Origin: an uncultured Actinoplanes sp.
GTDB taxonomy: Bacteria; Actinomycetota; Actinomycetes; Mycobacteriales; Micromonosporaceae
NCBI GenBank assembly: GCA_934667465.1
Contig: CAKUMG010000003.1
Span: 1 to 30,562 of the forward strand
Length of the DNA: 30,562 nucleotides
Direction of reading: 5' to 3'
Both the position numbers and the translations under genes were made by a program. The notes under the pieces were generated by a model that saw only the letters and a list, made by a program, of their open reading frames with translations, searched no databases and was not told where the DNA came from. This document shows positions 14,658-24,700 of this stretch, piece after piece (positions within the stretch are counted from its first letter, which is position 1; each line of letters starts with the position of its first letter).

Positions 14658-16289
14658 TCAGTACACGAAGCGTGACACGGCTGCCTGCAGCTCAATGGAC
14701 ATGCGGGACAGCTCAGTCGCGGACCGTTGCGCATCACCCACCGAATCGGCTGTGGTGCGCGCGTTGTCAGCAACGTGGGTGATGCTCTGGTTGATCTGAC
14801 CGGTGGCGTTCGCCGCCTCGCTCACATTGCGGTTCATCTCGGCAGTGGTAGCGCTCTGCTCCTCGACCGCTGAGGCGATGGTGGTCGTGTAATCGCTGAT
14901 TTGGCCGACGATCTCGCTGATCTCCGCGATCGCGGCCACCGACCTGTTGCTGTCATTCTGAATCATTTCCACCCGACGGGCGATGTCCTCGGTCGCCCGC
15001 GCCGTTTCCTGCGCCAGGTCCTTCACCTCGCCGGCAACGACAGCGAAGCCCTTGCCGGTCTCACCAGCACGAGCCGCCTCGATCGTGGCATTGAGCGCCA
15101 GCAGGTTGGTCTGCTCCGCGATGGCGGTGATCACCCGGATGACGTCACCGATCTCGCGGCTGGATTCGCCGAGCGTGCCGATCGTCTGGTTGGCAGACGC
15201 GGCAATCCCGACCGCCTTTCCCACCACCTCGGCAGCGTTGTTGGCGCTACGCGCGATCTCGGCGATCGCCGAGCCCATCTCCTCCGAGCCGGCGGCCACC
15301 GTGGTCACGCTCTGCGACACCTCCTGTGACGCCTGGGACACGATCCGTGCCTGCTCCGATGCGGTCGCGGCACCTTCACTGATCTGGTTCGCGATGACCG
15401 AGGTCTGCTCGGCGGCAGCCGACAGGCTGTGCGCTGCGGCGCCGACCGAAGAGACGACGGTTCGGATCTTCTGCTGGGCGATTGCCAGCGTCTCGGCCAT
15501 CCGGCCCACCTCGTCACGGCCGTGCACGTCCACCGTGGCGGTCAGATCACCCGCAGCCATAGCGGTGAGTGAGGCCTTGACCTTCTCGAGTCGCCGGACG
15601 ATGACCCGGGCGACATACGCACCGAGCAACACCGCGGCCAGCACCCCCGCCACCAGCACGATGATCTGGGTCCGTCGAGCCGCCGCCGCCGAGTCCTTGC
15701 TGCTCGCGGCCCGCTGCGCCGCCTGCGCGAGCTGGGCCTCGTTCTCGGCCTCGACCGCTTCGGCCGCCACAGTCATCTGCGGCAGGAACGTCTCGCGATA
15801 GGCGGTCGCGAACGCGGCAACGTTACGGTCAGTTGCCAGCGGAATGAGAGAATTGCGAGCTGTGGCGGTCAAACCCTGGTAGGCCTGCTCGAAGTCGTCC
15901 ACGGTCGCCGCGTTGACGGCACCGGACCGGTACTCCCCCAGCGCCGCCTGGAGCTGCTGGTCGCGCTCGGCGATCTGCTCGCTCAGGTCGGCCCGGGTCT
16001 CCGCGGAGGCCACGCCGTACTCGAGATAACGAGCCCGGATCGCCTGCAAGTGCCTGGACATGGCCGCCAGCGAGGTCAGCGGCGCCACGTTGTCACTGTA
16101 GAGCTGCTCGTTCTTGCTGCTCAGGTCGGAGATCGTGACCAGCCCGGCGATGCCCACCAGCACCGCAGCCAGCGCGGCGACTCCGATCCCGGTCTGGATT
16201 TTCAGACTGACCCGCACGTTGGCGAACCAGCCCCCACGCGCCGCTACGCTCCCGGCGTCACCCATATGGCACTCCCTGCCCGATATCAT
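14658..16289 (-). CDS. Methyl-accepting chemotaxis protein (4HB sensor, HAMP, MCP signal)
   Basis: 543 residues. TM1 at about 31-53, a four-helix-bundle sensor region at about 55-210 outside the membrane, TM2 at about 212-234, HAMP at about 235-290 ([21 protein letters not shown]), and a cytoplasmic coiled-coil signalling domain to the end. The highly conserved tip is present: [20 protein letters not shown] then [20 protein letters not shown]. It would couple to CheA/CheW, which are not in this window. No C-terminal methyltransferase-tethering pentapeptide is seen. The start at 16289 has AAGGAG at 5-base spacing; an ATG at 16265, also with GGAG, would remove 8 residues and look more like the second receptor. 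The gene diverges from the diguanylate cyclase. Confidence 0.93.
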   Translation of the reverse strand: MISGRECHMGDAGSVAARGGWFANVRVSLKIQTGIGVAALAAVLVGIAGLVTISDLSSKNEQLYSDNVAPLTSLAAMSRHLQAIRARYLEYGVASAETRADLSEQIAERDQQLQAALGEYRSGAVNAATVDDFEQAYQGLTATARNSLIPLATDRNVAAFATAYRETFLPQMTVAAEAVEAENEAQLAQAAQRAASSKDSAAAARRTQIIVLVAGVLAAVLLGAYVARVIVRRLEKVKASLTAMAAGDLTATVDVHGRDEVGRMAETLAIAQQKIRTVVSSVGAAAHSLSAAAEQTSVIANQISEGAATASEQARIVSQASQEVSQSVTTVAAGSEEMGSAIAEIARSANNAAEVVGKAVGIAASANQTIGTLGESSREIGDVIRVITAIAEQTNLLALNATIEAARAGETGKGFAVVAGEVKDLAQETARATEDIARRVEMIQNDSNRSVAAIAEISEIVGQISDYTTTIASAVEEQSATTAEMNRNVSEAANATGQINQSITHVADNARTTADSVGDAQRSATELSRMSIELQAAVSRFVY

Positions 16290-16294
16290 CCTTT

Positions 16295-16300
16295 CTCCTT
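16295..16300 (-). promoter_or_regulatory. Ribosome binding site of the first chemoreceptor
   Basis: A full AAGGAG on the minus strand, 5 bases before the ATG at 16289, favours that start over the ATG at 16265, which has only GGAG at 6 bases. Confidence 0.55.
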
Positions 16301-16353
16301 CCCGTCGACACCCGGTGACCGGAACTGAGCCGCTGAAGGAACTCCACAGTCGT

Positions 16354-16380
16354 TAAATACCGTGTCGCCTGAGCCGAACA
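16354..16380 (+). promoter_or_regulatory. Sigma-28 (FliA/WhiG-type) promoter of the diguanylate cyclase gene
   Basis: TAAA (16354-16357), exactly 15 bases, then GCCGAACA (16373-16380). The sigma-28 consensus is TAAA-N15-GCCGATAA, so all four -35 bases and 6 of 8 -10 bases match. The predicted transcript start falls at about 16387-16388, which is the GTG start codon, implying leaderless translation. Confidence 0.6.
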
Positions 16381-16387
16381 GCACGGT

Positions 16388-17971
16388 GTGAGCGATGTGC
16401 GTGCCTCGTCACGGCGGCGGCGCTGGGCCGGCGCGGCCCTGTCGGTGCTGGTCCTCCTCATGGGCCTCGCGGTGACCGGTGTGGCCTACGTGACGGTCGA
16501 GGCCGGTGAGGACCGGTACGCCGACCAGGTCATGGACCGCTACAGCGAAGAACTCACCGACGCGGTCACCGACCGGACCGCCCGCTACGGCGACACCCTC
16601 ACCGACCTTGCCTACGCCGTCGGCGCCCAAACCCAGCTCAGCGCCGACGACTTCACCAGGATCACCGCCGGCCTGGACACCACCCGGCTACCCGGCGCCA
16701 GCGCCCTGGCGTTCCTCGTACCGGCCACCACCGCCCAGACCAGCACCGTGCAGCGCCGATGGCGCGCCCAAGGCCAGCCGGGGCTGTCGCTGCGGCCGCA
16801 GCCCGGACAGCCGGCCCACACGTACGTCATCTACGAGAAGGCCTTCGACGAACGCAACATGCAAGGCACCGACGTCAGCGCCAGCCAGCCGATCACCGCC
16901 GCTCTGCACACCGCCCGGCACAGCAACGCCCTCGCGGTCAGCCCCGCCTACCCCGCGATGCGCGACAGCCCGCTGGCCCCGCAGCTGCGCCAGAACAGCG
17001 TGGTCCTCGCCACCCCCGTCTTCACCGGGCTGGGATCGGCCGCCCCGGACCAGTTCGCCGGCTGGGTCGCCATGGGCCTGCGCGGACAGGACTCCCTCGC
17101 CCAAACCCTGCTCGACCGCGGCCAGAACGCCGTCCAGGCCACCCTCACCGACCCCGCATCCGGCACCGTCATCGCCGCCGTCACCCCCGGCACCCGCGCC
17201 ACCGACACCAGCCTCACCCGCGAACGCGCCATCACCGTCGGCCAGCGCCGCTGGACCCTGACCATGTGGCCCACCCACCGGCTGCTGACCACCACCGACC
17301 GCGGCCTGAGCCTGTTCACCGCAACCGCCGGCGCCGTCCTGGCCCTCATGCTCACCACGATCACCGCCATCCTGTCCAACAGCCGCAACCGCGCCCTCGC
17401 CCAGGTCGACCACGCCACCGCCGCACTACGCCAGGACATCACCCGCCGCGAAAAACTCGAAGCCCAGCTCCACGAACTGGCCTTCCACGACCCACTCACC
17501 GGACTGGCCAACCGGCTGCTGTTCTACGACCGGCTCACCCACGCCATCGCCACCCACGCCCGCCGCGACGTCACCTTCGCCGTGCTGTTCATCGACCTCG
17601 ACGGCTTCAAACAGGTCAACGACCACCACGGCCACCACGCCGGCGACACCGTCCTGCGCGAAGTCGCCACCCGCCTGCGCGGAGGACTACGCGCCGGCGA
17701 CACCGTCGCCCGCTTCGGCGGCGACGAATTCGCCATCATCCTCGAAGGCCTGACCGACCCCACCGACGCCCGCAACACCGCCGAACGCGTCATCGACGTC
17801 GTGCAACAGCCCATCAACCTCGGCAGCGACTCAGCCGCAGTGTCAGCCAGCATCGGCATCGCCGTCCACCACCCCGGAACCAGCGCAGACGACCTCCTAC
17901 GCCACGCCGACACCGCCATGTACGCCGCCAAAGCAGCCGGCAAGAACCGCTACGTCGAAGCCATGAGCTGA
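16388..17971 (+). CDS. Membrane diguanylate cyclase with CHASE-type sensor and GGDEF domain
   Basis: 527 residues. TM1 about 13-35, a CHASE-like extracellular sensor about 60-280 (VYEKAFDERN-like VIYEKAFDERNMQGTDVSAS and VVLATPVFTG), TM2 about 303-328, a short coiled linker, then GGDEF about 360-525. The active-site loop is intact (F443-GGDEF 444-448), and an I-site RAGD (435-438) sits exactly five residues before it, so the enzyme should make c-di-GMP from two GTP and be product-inhibited. FIDLDGFKQVND supplies the metal-binding aspartate. No EAL domain is attached. The start is GTG with no Shine-Dalgarno and a sigma-28-type promoter directly upstream. Codon third positions are strongly C. 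Ligand of the sensor is unknown. Confidence 0.93.
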   Translation: MSDVRASSRRRRWAGAALSVLVLLMGLAVTGVAYVTVEAGEDRYADQVMDRYSEELTDAVTDRTARYGDTLTDLAYAVGAQTQLSADDFTRITAGLDTTRLPGASALAFLVPATTAQTSTVQRRWRAQGQPGLSLRPQPGQPAHTYVIYEKAFDERNMQGTDVSASQPITAALHTARHSNALAVSPAYPAMRDSPLAPQLRQNSVVLATPVFTGLGSAAPDQFAGWVAMGLRGQDSLAQTLLDRGQNAVQATLTDPASGTVIAAVTPGTRATDTSLTRERAITVGQRRWTLTMWPTHRLLTTTDRGLSLFTATAGAVLALMLTTITAILSNSRNRALAQVDHATAALRQDITRREKLEAQLHELAFHDPLTGLANRLLFYDRLTHAIATHARRDVTFAVLFIDLDGFKQVNDHHGHHAGDTVLREVATRLRGGLRAGDTVARFGGDEFAIILEGLTDPTDARNTAERVIDVVQQPINLGSDSAAVSASIGIAVHHPGTSADDLLRHADTAMYAAKAAGKNRYVEAMS

Positions 17972-18040
17972 CGGGAAGAAAGCCGGGGCCCATCCCTGAC
18001 CGTGGTCGCGGAAACAGCCTGGCGTGGTCGTCGCCGTGAT

Positions 18041-18046
18041 TACGGT
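18041..18046 (+). promoter_or_regulatory. -10 element (TACGGT) of the BLUF gene, leaderless arrangement
   Basis: TACGGT ends 6 bases before the ATG at 18053, the same element and spacing as at the XRE gene. The GAGGGG between them touches the ATG and is too close to act as a Shine-Dalgarno. This implies expression separate from the upstream GGDEF gene, though read-through is possible. Confidence 0.4.
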
Positions 18047-18052
18047 GAGGGG

Positions 18053-18442
18053 ATGACGCTCAACCGCTTGATCTACTTCAGCGAGGAACGCGATGTCGGC
18101 GTGCAGGGGGTCCTCCGGATTCTCGACGAGGCGCGGGAGGGCAACAGGAGCGCGGACATCACCGGTGTCCTCGCCTTCGACCGGCGCTGGTTCCTGCAGT
18201 GCCTCGAAGGCTCACGGGAAGCGCTCACCCACAAATTCCTGGCCATCGCCGGCGACCCGCGGCACAGCGGAGTCACTCTGGTCTCGTTCGAGGACGTCAG
18301 CGACCGGCTCTTCCCCGACTGGACCATGGGCGCCATGAACGTCGGCACCCTCGACGGGGCCGCCTTCCACCCACCCTCCCTGACGGCCTCGACCGCCCTG
18401 GGAACTCTGCGCAGCCTGCAGGCAACCGGCACGACGATGTGA
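18053..18442 (+). CDS. BLUF-domain blue-light photoreceptor
   Basis: 129 residues, essentially one BLUF domain (about 3-95) plus a short C-terminal helix tail. The flavin-site residues are visible: Tyr8 in RLIYFSEE, an Asn in EGNRSADITGVLAF, the Gln in FLQCLEGS that switches hydrogen bonding on illumination, and the FPDWTMGAM strand with the Trp/Met pair. BLUF proteins bind FAD and alter partner activity in blue light; short ones act through protein contact, often on c-di-GMP enzymes. The gene lies between a diguanylate cyclase (81 bases upstream, same direction) and a chemoreceptor (convergent), so light control of c-di-GMP or taxis is plausible but inferred. Confidence 0.93.
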   Translation: MTLNRLIYFSEERDVGVQGVLRILDEAREGNRSADITGVLAFDRRWFLQCLEGSREALTHKFLAIAGDPRHSGVTLVSFEDVSDRLFPDWTMGAMNVGTLDGAAFHPPSLTASTALGTLRSLQATGTTM

Positions 18443-18470
18443 GCCGGCGCCTACCGGCACTCGGCCGAGA

Positions 18471-18501
18471 GCCCGGCGCAGGGCGTCTGGCTGCGCCGGG
18501 C
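18471..18501. terminator. 11-bp hairpin between BLUF gene and second chemoreceptor
   Basis: A perfect 11-base-pair stem (18471-18481 with 18491-18501) closes a 9-base loop, between the convergent stops at 18442 and 18551. Confidence 0.7.
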
Positions 18502-18550
18502 GACTCGACGACCGCATCACGCCGAGGCATGGACCGCTGCCGCCGCCCGG

Positions 18551-20155
18551 TCAGGAGTGAGCGGCCTCGACCGTGAAACGGTCCACGATCCGGCGCAGGT
18601 CCTGTGACATCTCGGCGAGCTGGCCCGCGGCCCGGTTCGCCTCACCCACACCCACGGTGGTCTGCTGCACCGACGCCGCGACATCGGTGATCGTGGTGGC
18701 GACCTCGCCGCCGGCGGTGGCCGCCTCCGCCACGTTGCGGCTCATCTCGTTCGTCGTGACCGTCTGCTCCTCCACGGCGGAGGCGATGGTGGTCTGGAAG
18801 TCGCTGATCCGGGTGATGATCTCGCTGATCTCGGCGATCGCGGTGACCGCCCCCGCGGTGTCCGCCTGGATGGCCGCCACCCGATGACCGATGTCCTCCG
18901 TGGCCTTGGCCGTCTCCTGGGCCAGATCCTTGACCTCGGAAGCCACCACCGCGAAGCCCTTGCCCATCTCACCGGCGCGCGCCGCCTCGATCGTGGCGTT
19001 GAGCGCCAGCAGGTTCGTCTGCTCGGCGATCGCGGTGATCACCTTGATGACGCTGCCGATCTCCGCCGACGAGTCGCCGAGCTTGGCCATGACCCCGCTG
19101 GTGACCGCCGTGACCTCAACGGCACGCGCCGCCACCCCGGCGGCCTGCGTCGCGCTCTCGCTGATCTCGCGGATCGAAGCGCCCATCTCCTCCGCACCCG
19201 CGGCCACCGTCTCGATGGTGGTCGACATGACCGAGGCCGACGAGGCCACCTCGGCCGCCTGCCGAGCGCCCGCCTCGGCACTGCGGGTGCTGCTGCCGCT
19301 GGTGTCCGCGAGTGACCCGGCCGCGACGCCGAGCTTGGCCGAGTGACTGGCGAGGTCGCTGATCGTCTGCCGGAGCGTGCCGTTCGCCCGGCGCAGACTA
19401 CCGGCCATCTGGCCCAGTTCGTCGCGCTGATCCACGTCGGCATCCTGGGTCAGGTCCCCGTCGGCGACCGCGTCGAGTACCCGGGAGACCCGGCGCAGGG
19501 GGGCCGAGATCATCCGCGACACGACCCATGCCAGGCCGCCGGCGAGCAACACCGCGACGACGAACACGGACAGGATCACATTGCGGGTGCTGCGTACGGT
19601 CGCGTCGAACCCTTGACCGGCCACGAGGCTGTCATTGGCCCGGATCGTCTCCTCCGCGAGCAGAGTCTCGTACGTCTTGCGCAGGTCACGGTTCGCGCCC
19701 AGCGACGCGGTGATCGCCGCTTGCCGGTCTCCGTTCGCGAAGGTGGTGAACTCGGCGTCCAGCGCGGTGAACCACGCATCCGTCGCCGACTTGATCGTAT
19801 CGATGGTCGCCTGCTGAGCCGGGTCGCCGAGCGCCCGCGCTGCGGCCAGGCTCTCGTCGACAGTCTGCTGCCGCCCGAGAGCCTCCTGCCGGAACGATGC
19901 GTCACCCTGGATCAGGAAGCCGCGCTCGTCGTTCGCGCCCGCCTTGGCCGCGAGGGCCGCTTCGTTCAGATTGTTGATGTACGGAACGGCGCGCTGCACC
20001 TCGCTCGCGCGGGTGGACTGCAGGTCGCTGATGCCGATCTCGCTCACCACCCCGACCGCCACCGTGCCGGCAACCGCCACCCCGGCCACTGTCATGATCT
20101 TTGTCGCCACCCGGCGGTCGCGCATCCAGCCTGCTGCACTCACGGACTTTCCCAC
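18551..20155 (-). CDS. Methyl-accepting chemotaxis protein (CHASE3-like sensor, HAMP, MCP signal)
   Basis: 534 residues from GTG 20155; an in-frame ATG ten codons on is the alternative. TM1 about 17-38, helical sensor about 40-190 with the CHASE3-like motif [21 protein letters not shown]2 about 193-214, HAMP about 215-268 ([18 protein letters not shown]), then a long signalling coiled coil. The tip reads [20 protein letters not shown] then [20 protein letters not shown], almost the same as in the receptor at 14658-16289, while the sensors differ, so they probably detect different signals through a common kinase array. The gene follows the EAL gene on the same strand but has its own sigma-28-type promoter. 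Confidence 0.93.
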   Translation of the reverse strand: MGKSVSAAGWMRDRRVATKIMTVAGVAVAGTVAVGVVSEIGISDLQSTRASEVQRAVPYINNLNEAALAAKAGANDERGFLIQGDASFRQEALGRQQTVDESLAAARALGDPAQQATIDTIKSATDAWFTALDAEFTTFANGDRQAAITASLGANRDLRKTYETLLAEETIRANDSLVAGQGFDATVRSTRNVILSVFVVAVLLAGGLAWVVSRMISAPLRRVSRVLDAVADGDLTQDADVDQRDELGQMAGSLRRANGTLRQTISDLASHSAKLGVAAGSLADTSGSSTRSAEAGARQAAEVASSASVMSTTIETVAAGAEEMGASIREISESATQAAGVAARAVEVTAVTSGVMAKLGDSSAEIGSVIKVITAIAEQTNLLALNATIEAARAGEMGKGFAVVASEVKDLAQETAKATEDIGHRVAAIQADTAGAVTAIAEISEIITRISDFQTTIASAVEEQTVTTNEMSRNVAEAATAGGEVATTITDVAASVQQTTVGVGEANRAAGQLAEMSQDLRRIVDRFTVEAAHS

Positions 20156-20219
20156 CCTGCTCTCGCCGTCGGCCGCGGCGATGACCGCTACCCGCCTCCC
20201 TGTTCGGCAGCATTGTCCG

Positions 20220-20247
20220 AAATCGGCGGAAGTTCACTCATTGTTTA
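20220..20247 (-). promoter_or_regulatory. Sigma-28 (FliA/WhiG-type) promoter of the second chemoreceptor
   Basis: On the minus strand TAAA (20247-20244), 16 bases, then GCCGATTT (20227-20220). The -10 matches 6 of 8 positions including the GCCGAT core, and 16-base spacing is within the range known for this sigma class. The expected transcript start is about 55 bases before the GTG at 20155. Confidence 0.6.
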
Positions 20248-20275
20248 CCTCTGCCCGGCGGGGTGGTACGGCCGG

Positions 20276-21496
20276 TCACAGCCCGCCCGGAGTGGGTGGT
20301 GTAAGCCGTTGCAACAGCACCCGGCCGATGGCCGCGACCGTGTCACGCGATTCGGTGACGACCAGGCCGGCTCCCGGCCGCCGGCACAATGCGGCGGCAT
20401 AGTCCGGTGTCATCACCACCAGACTGCTTTCACCGGGGAACGGTTCAGGTGACGAGTCAGGCCCCAGGATGCTCGTGTAGATCGCCTGCCGGGTGACCCG
20501 CTCGATGTGCGGAAGCCAGGGAAGCACGTCACCGGGATCGCAGTACGAACCGAGGACGACAGCATGCCGCTGCCCGTCGACCGCGGCGCTCATCCGCTCG
20601 AGGGTGGGCACCACCGCCGTGTCCAGCGCCAGGCCGGCCACATCGGCGACGGCCACGTCGAACGGGCTCCCGAGCGGCTGGTGCAGTCCCGGGCGGGCGT
20701 CGCGCAGGGTCGGCGCCGCACCGAGGACTTGCAGCTGAAGATCACCCGCCCGAGCCGGCCGCCCGAAGTGCCACCCCTGCCCCCAGGCGGCGCCCAGTGA
20801 TCGAGCAACCTCGACGTCCGCCTCAGTCTCGACACCCTCGGCGATCACCACCGCCCCGGACCGCCGCGCGGCTGCGGCGACCACCGTGCACACCTCGACG
20901 GTGGACGAGGCGGACGGGTGCCGCAGCAGATGCATGTCGAGTTTGATCACGTCGGGGTCGATGAACGGCAGGAACGCCAGCGACATCGGGTCGGCGCCGA
21001 CATCGTCCAGGGCGATGCCGTTGCCGAGCAGATGCGACTGACCGGCGATGCGCAGCAGAGCGGCGGGAAACGTGGACAGTGCCCGCTCGGTGTACTCGGT
21101 GACGATCCGGAACGGAAGGTCGCTCAGCAACAATTCGATCAGCCGCGGGGAGACGGCCTGGTCGAGGACCGCCGGCTCGGCGTTGACGAACAGCATCGGC
21201 GGCGGATCCGCTGCCTCGAGGGCACACTCGATGGCACGCTCGGCGCAGAGCAGATCCAAGGGCCCGAGCAGTCCCGCCCGCGACGCGGCGGCGAAGAGGT
21301 GGTCGGGGCGCTCGAGTACGGAGCCGGCCGGGCCACGAGCGAGCGCTTCGACAGCCACCACGGTCCCGGTGTCCAGCTCGACGATCGGCTGGAACAGTGG
21401 CGTCACCGACCGGTGCCGCACGATTGCCGCCACGTCCGGTACGCGCTCGTCGACCTCCGGCACCTCGACAGTATCCACAGGTTGCAGCCTGGTCAT
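20276..21496 (-). CDS. EAL-domain c-di-GMP phosphodiesterase-like protein with DICT-like C-terminus
   Basis: 406 residues. The EAL domain covers about 28-255. Signature residues are EALAR (50-54), the Asn in LFVNAEPAVL, the glutamates in VTEYTE, the DD pair in IALDDVGAD, the Lys in DVIKLDMHL, VIAEGVETE, and GQGWHFGRP. Loop 6 reads DDVGADPMS instead of the common DDFGTGYSS, so activity is likely but not certain. Residues about 265-400 resemble a DICT sensory domain (FDVAVADVAGLALDTAVVP, VVLGSYCDPGDV, SSLVVMTPDYAAAL); this call is tentative. No transmembrane segment is seen. The frame is open for a further 358 codons upstream, but the start at 21496 has GGGAGG 9 bases before it. It would oppose the diguanylate cyclase encoded nearby. 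Confidence 0.88.
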   Translation of the reverse strand: MTRLQPVDTVEVPEVDERVPDVAAIVRHRSVTPLFQPIVELDTGTVVAVEALARGPAGSVLERPDHLFAAASRAGLLGPLDLLCAERAIECALEAADPPPMLFVNAEPAVLDQAVSPRLIELLLSDLPFRIVTEYTERALSTFPAALLRIAGQSHLLGNGIALDDVGADPMSLAFLPFIDPDVIKLDMHLLRHPSASSTVEVCTVVAAAARRSGAVVIAEGVETEADVEVARSLGAAWGQGWHFGRPARAGDLQLQVLGAAPTLRDARPGLHQPLGSPFDVAVADVAGLALDTAVVPTLERMSAAVDGQRHAVVLGSYCDPGDVLPWLPHIERVTRQAIYTSILGPDSSPEPFPGESSLVVMTPDYAAALCRRPGAGLVVTESRDTVAAIGRVLLQRLTPPTPGGL

Positions 21497-21648
21497 TCCC
21501 GCCGACCTCCCGCCGGTGCGACGCCGCGGAGGGCCGCTCCTCGTCTCATCGACCGATCCGGGTCGCGGCTGAGGCGCCATCGCGCACGGACGTCCGGAAG
21601 GAAGCCAACTCGCAGTGACGGTGTCGTCTTTTTGTCGCACCCAGGTCG

Positions 21649-21654
21649 TAATAT
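21649..21654 (+). promoter_or_regulatory. Possible -10 element (TAATAT) of the DUF4132 gene
   Basis: TAATAT is the clearest AT-rich hexamer in the 207-base gap and would start a transcript about 43 bases before the GTG. The -35 region is weak. Confidence 0.35.
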
Positions 21655-21691
21655 CGCGGCCGCTCGGCGAGCGAGATCGCCGTATGGCCGA

Positions 21692-21697
21692 AAGGAG
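21692..21697 (+). promoter_or_regulatory. Ribosome binding site deciding the DUF4132 start
   Basis: AAGGAG lies 6 bases before GTG 21704 and far from the next in-frame ATG at 21725, favouring the GTG. Confidence 0.6.
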
Positions 21698-21703
21698 TCG
21701 TCC

Positions 21704-24700
21704 GTGCTGCCCGACGAAGACGTCATGATCATCCCGGAGCGGTGGCTGCGCCAGATTCATCCTCGCCGCGGCGGCCGTGACGTCGGCGACGGTGCGGTCC
21801 CGCCGGACGCCGTGCAGCAGTACCGGGACTTCCTGCGGCAGGCGTGGCGGCCCGAGTGGTTCGACCGGCTGCCCGAGAACGACGAGGTGTACTACACCCA
21901 CCCGCCGGCCGGCTACGACCGGGAACTCTTCGAACAGGGCCGGCTGTTCGCCCGGGAGTGGCTGGGCTCCACGGCTGCGTACGGCGGCTCCGCGCTGGGC
22001 GCGGCCGTGGTGGCGCTGACCACATGCAACGCTCTGGGCTGGGGCGGCGGACCGGCGAAGACCGCCGCGGCGTGGGTGGCCGCGGGCGGGTTCGGCTTCG
22101 CCGGCCGGGCGATCACCGAGTTGGCCGGCATCGTCTGGCTGCCCGGCTCGGACACCCGCTCGCTGCTCACGAGCCTGAGCGACCCTGAGCAACGAGCGCA
22201 GGTGCAGCGCTGGTACGACGAGAACCGCAGCGGGCGTGAGAGCGACCCCCGCACGGCGAGCACCGACCACGACGACGCCCGGGTGCTGGCGGAGATCGCC
22301 GGGCACCTGCGCCGCTTCGCGGCGACGGCCGGCGACGACGACTACGACGAATTGGTCCGCACGCTGGGGCAGGCGCGGCTGACTTTCACCCAGCGGACAG
22401 TCGCGTCGTATGTGGCACCGACCGAGACGGCGTGGGTGGACGAGGACTGCGCCGAGCTGGCCGCCTGGATCGCGCGCCGCCGGCGGGAGCGGCAGACCGA
22501 GCTCGACGGCGGCGGGCCACCGACAATGGCGGACAGGTTGCTCATTTTCGCCGCCGGCACCCTGCAGCACCTGGAACAGCTGCTGACATCGCAGTCGATG
22601 ATCTTCGACCGGGAGCAGGTCATCGCCACCGCCCTCGACGGGGTGGGGCCGGCGGCCGTCACCCTGTTGGTCCGCAAGGACGAGATCGGCGATCGGCTCG
22701 GTTTCCGGGACAAGGCCTGGGACGGCGACTTCACGGACGAAGCGGTCGATCTGCTGCGGGGGCTGGCAACCGACGACGCGTTCCGGTTGCTGGCCGAGGC
22801 GACGCTGCGCCCGCGCGGCTACCAGAAAAGGTCCCGGGTGGCCCAGCTGGTGACCGCGCCGGTGTTCCTGCGCTGCCCGGTGCTGGCGCTGCGGCTGCTG
22901 GCCGAGCGCGCGGAGGGCGGTGCGCCGATCGATCGCGACGTGCTGGCGATCCGTGTCTTCCGCGACGTGGCTGTCACCGAGCAGGCGTTGCCGTTGCTGC
23001 CGGAGCCGGCCCGGGTGCGGGTCGCCGCGTTGCTGGCCGGTGAGCAGACCGACGCCATAGGCGCGGGGTTACGGACGTATCTGCACGGCTACGACGGTGG
23101 CGCCACCGATCACAAGCGCCTGCTGACCGTGACGGCGCAGCTGCCCTTGCCCGGCCCGCTGCGGCTGCTGCTCGACCAGATCGACGGCAAGTATGTCCGG
23201 CAGGTGCTGCTCGCCGAGGGCCGCCGTCAGCCGGAGCGCATGGTGCGGATGCTGGCCGAGCAGGCGCAGGCCGGTCACCCCGCCGCCGGTGAACTGCTGC
23301 GCGGACAGGTGCTCACCTATCCCGCGGCGGCCGAAGCCGCTGTACCGGCGCTGGGGCCCGGCCCAGGCGAGCGCGTCGAGGAGATTCTGGCGACCACCCG
23401 GACCCGCGCCGACACCGCGGCCACGGAGCTGCTGCCGGCAGTGCTGGGGCCGCCGGCGGGCAAGCGCGCCAAGGTGACACCCCTACCGACCTGGGTGGTC
23501 GTCCCTGCGCTTCCGCCGGTCCGGCTGCGGGACGGCACGCACACGCTGCCACCTGATGCCGTACGCCGGCTGTGCGAGCTGTTCGCCAAGGCGAAACCGG
23601 CAGCGGTGCCGGCCGACGCGGCGCAGGTGAGCGAGGCGGCCGATGCGACCAGCCTCGCCACGCTCGCGTGGGCGCTGTTCGAGCAGTGGCGTGATGCCCA
23701 CTGCCCCGGCGACCAGCTCGCCCTGTCCATGCTCGCCGCGTTCGGTGACGACATCAGCGTGACCCGGCTGGCGGGCTTCCTGCCTGAATGGTCCCGCTCG
23801 GCGGTGTGGTTGTTCCGCTCCGGACTCGACGCGCTGGCCGCAATCGGCTCCGACGAGGCCCTGACCCACCTGCAACGGCTGGCTCGCAAGGCGGGGACCA
23901 AGGCGTCGCGGCGCCAGGCCGAGGAGCGGATCTCGCGGGCAGCGCAGGCGCGCGGCCTGACCGAGGCAGAGTTGGCGGACCGGATCGTGCCCGACTTCGG
24001 TCTGGACGCCGACGGGCGGATGACCGTCGATTATGGCCCACGGCAGTTCGTGGTGAGCTTCGACGAGCGGTTCCTGCCGGTGATCACCGGGCCGCGGGGC
24101 AAGCGGCTCAAACAGCTGCCGAGGCCGGGCACCGACGACGACAACGCTCTCGCCGGACCCGCGTACGAAGCGTTCAAACAGCTCAGGAAAGACGTCGACA
24201 CGGTCGTCCAGGAGCGGGTGAAGGCGCTGGAGCGGGCCATGGTGGAGCAGCGGGCCTGGCGCGCGGCCGACTTCACGGCGCTGCTGGCCGGCCACCCGCT
24301 GATGGCCCAGCTGGTTCGGCGGCTGGTGTGGGTGACCGGGGAGGGGCGCGGCCTGCGGATGGCCGAGGACCGAACGCTCGCCGATGTCGACGACGAGACG
24401 GCGGAGCTCGCAGGTGACGACCTGATCCGGGTAGCGCACCCGCTGCTGCTGGGCCCGGACCGGGCACGCTGGGTCGCAGTCTTCGAGGACTACGGCATCG
24501 TCCAACCGTTCGCGCAGGTGCACCGCACCGTTTTCGAGCCTGGGCAGAGCACCCTCGCCGGGGTGGCGGGTGCCTCGGTGGACGGCGGCCGGCTGCACGC
24601 GCTCGCCGCCCGCGAGTGGCTCTACGGGTCCGAGTCGGACCTGCGGCGCCCGTGCGCCGGCGGGCTCGTCGTGGTGCTGCGGTTCTCCCCCGACCTCGGG

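Noticed and set aside
16759..18039. A 426-codon open frame on the plus strand.
   Set aside because: It overlaps the GGDEF gene in another frame and consists of Arg/His/Pro repeats, a frame shadow of C-ending codons.
21497..22570. N-terminal extension of the EAL protein by 358 codons.
   Set aside because: It runs antisense through the start of the DUF4132 gene, has no domain, and a good ribosome site supports the start at 21496.
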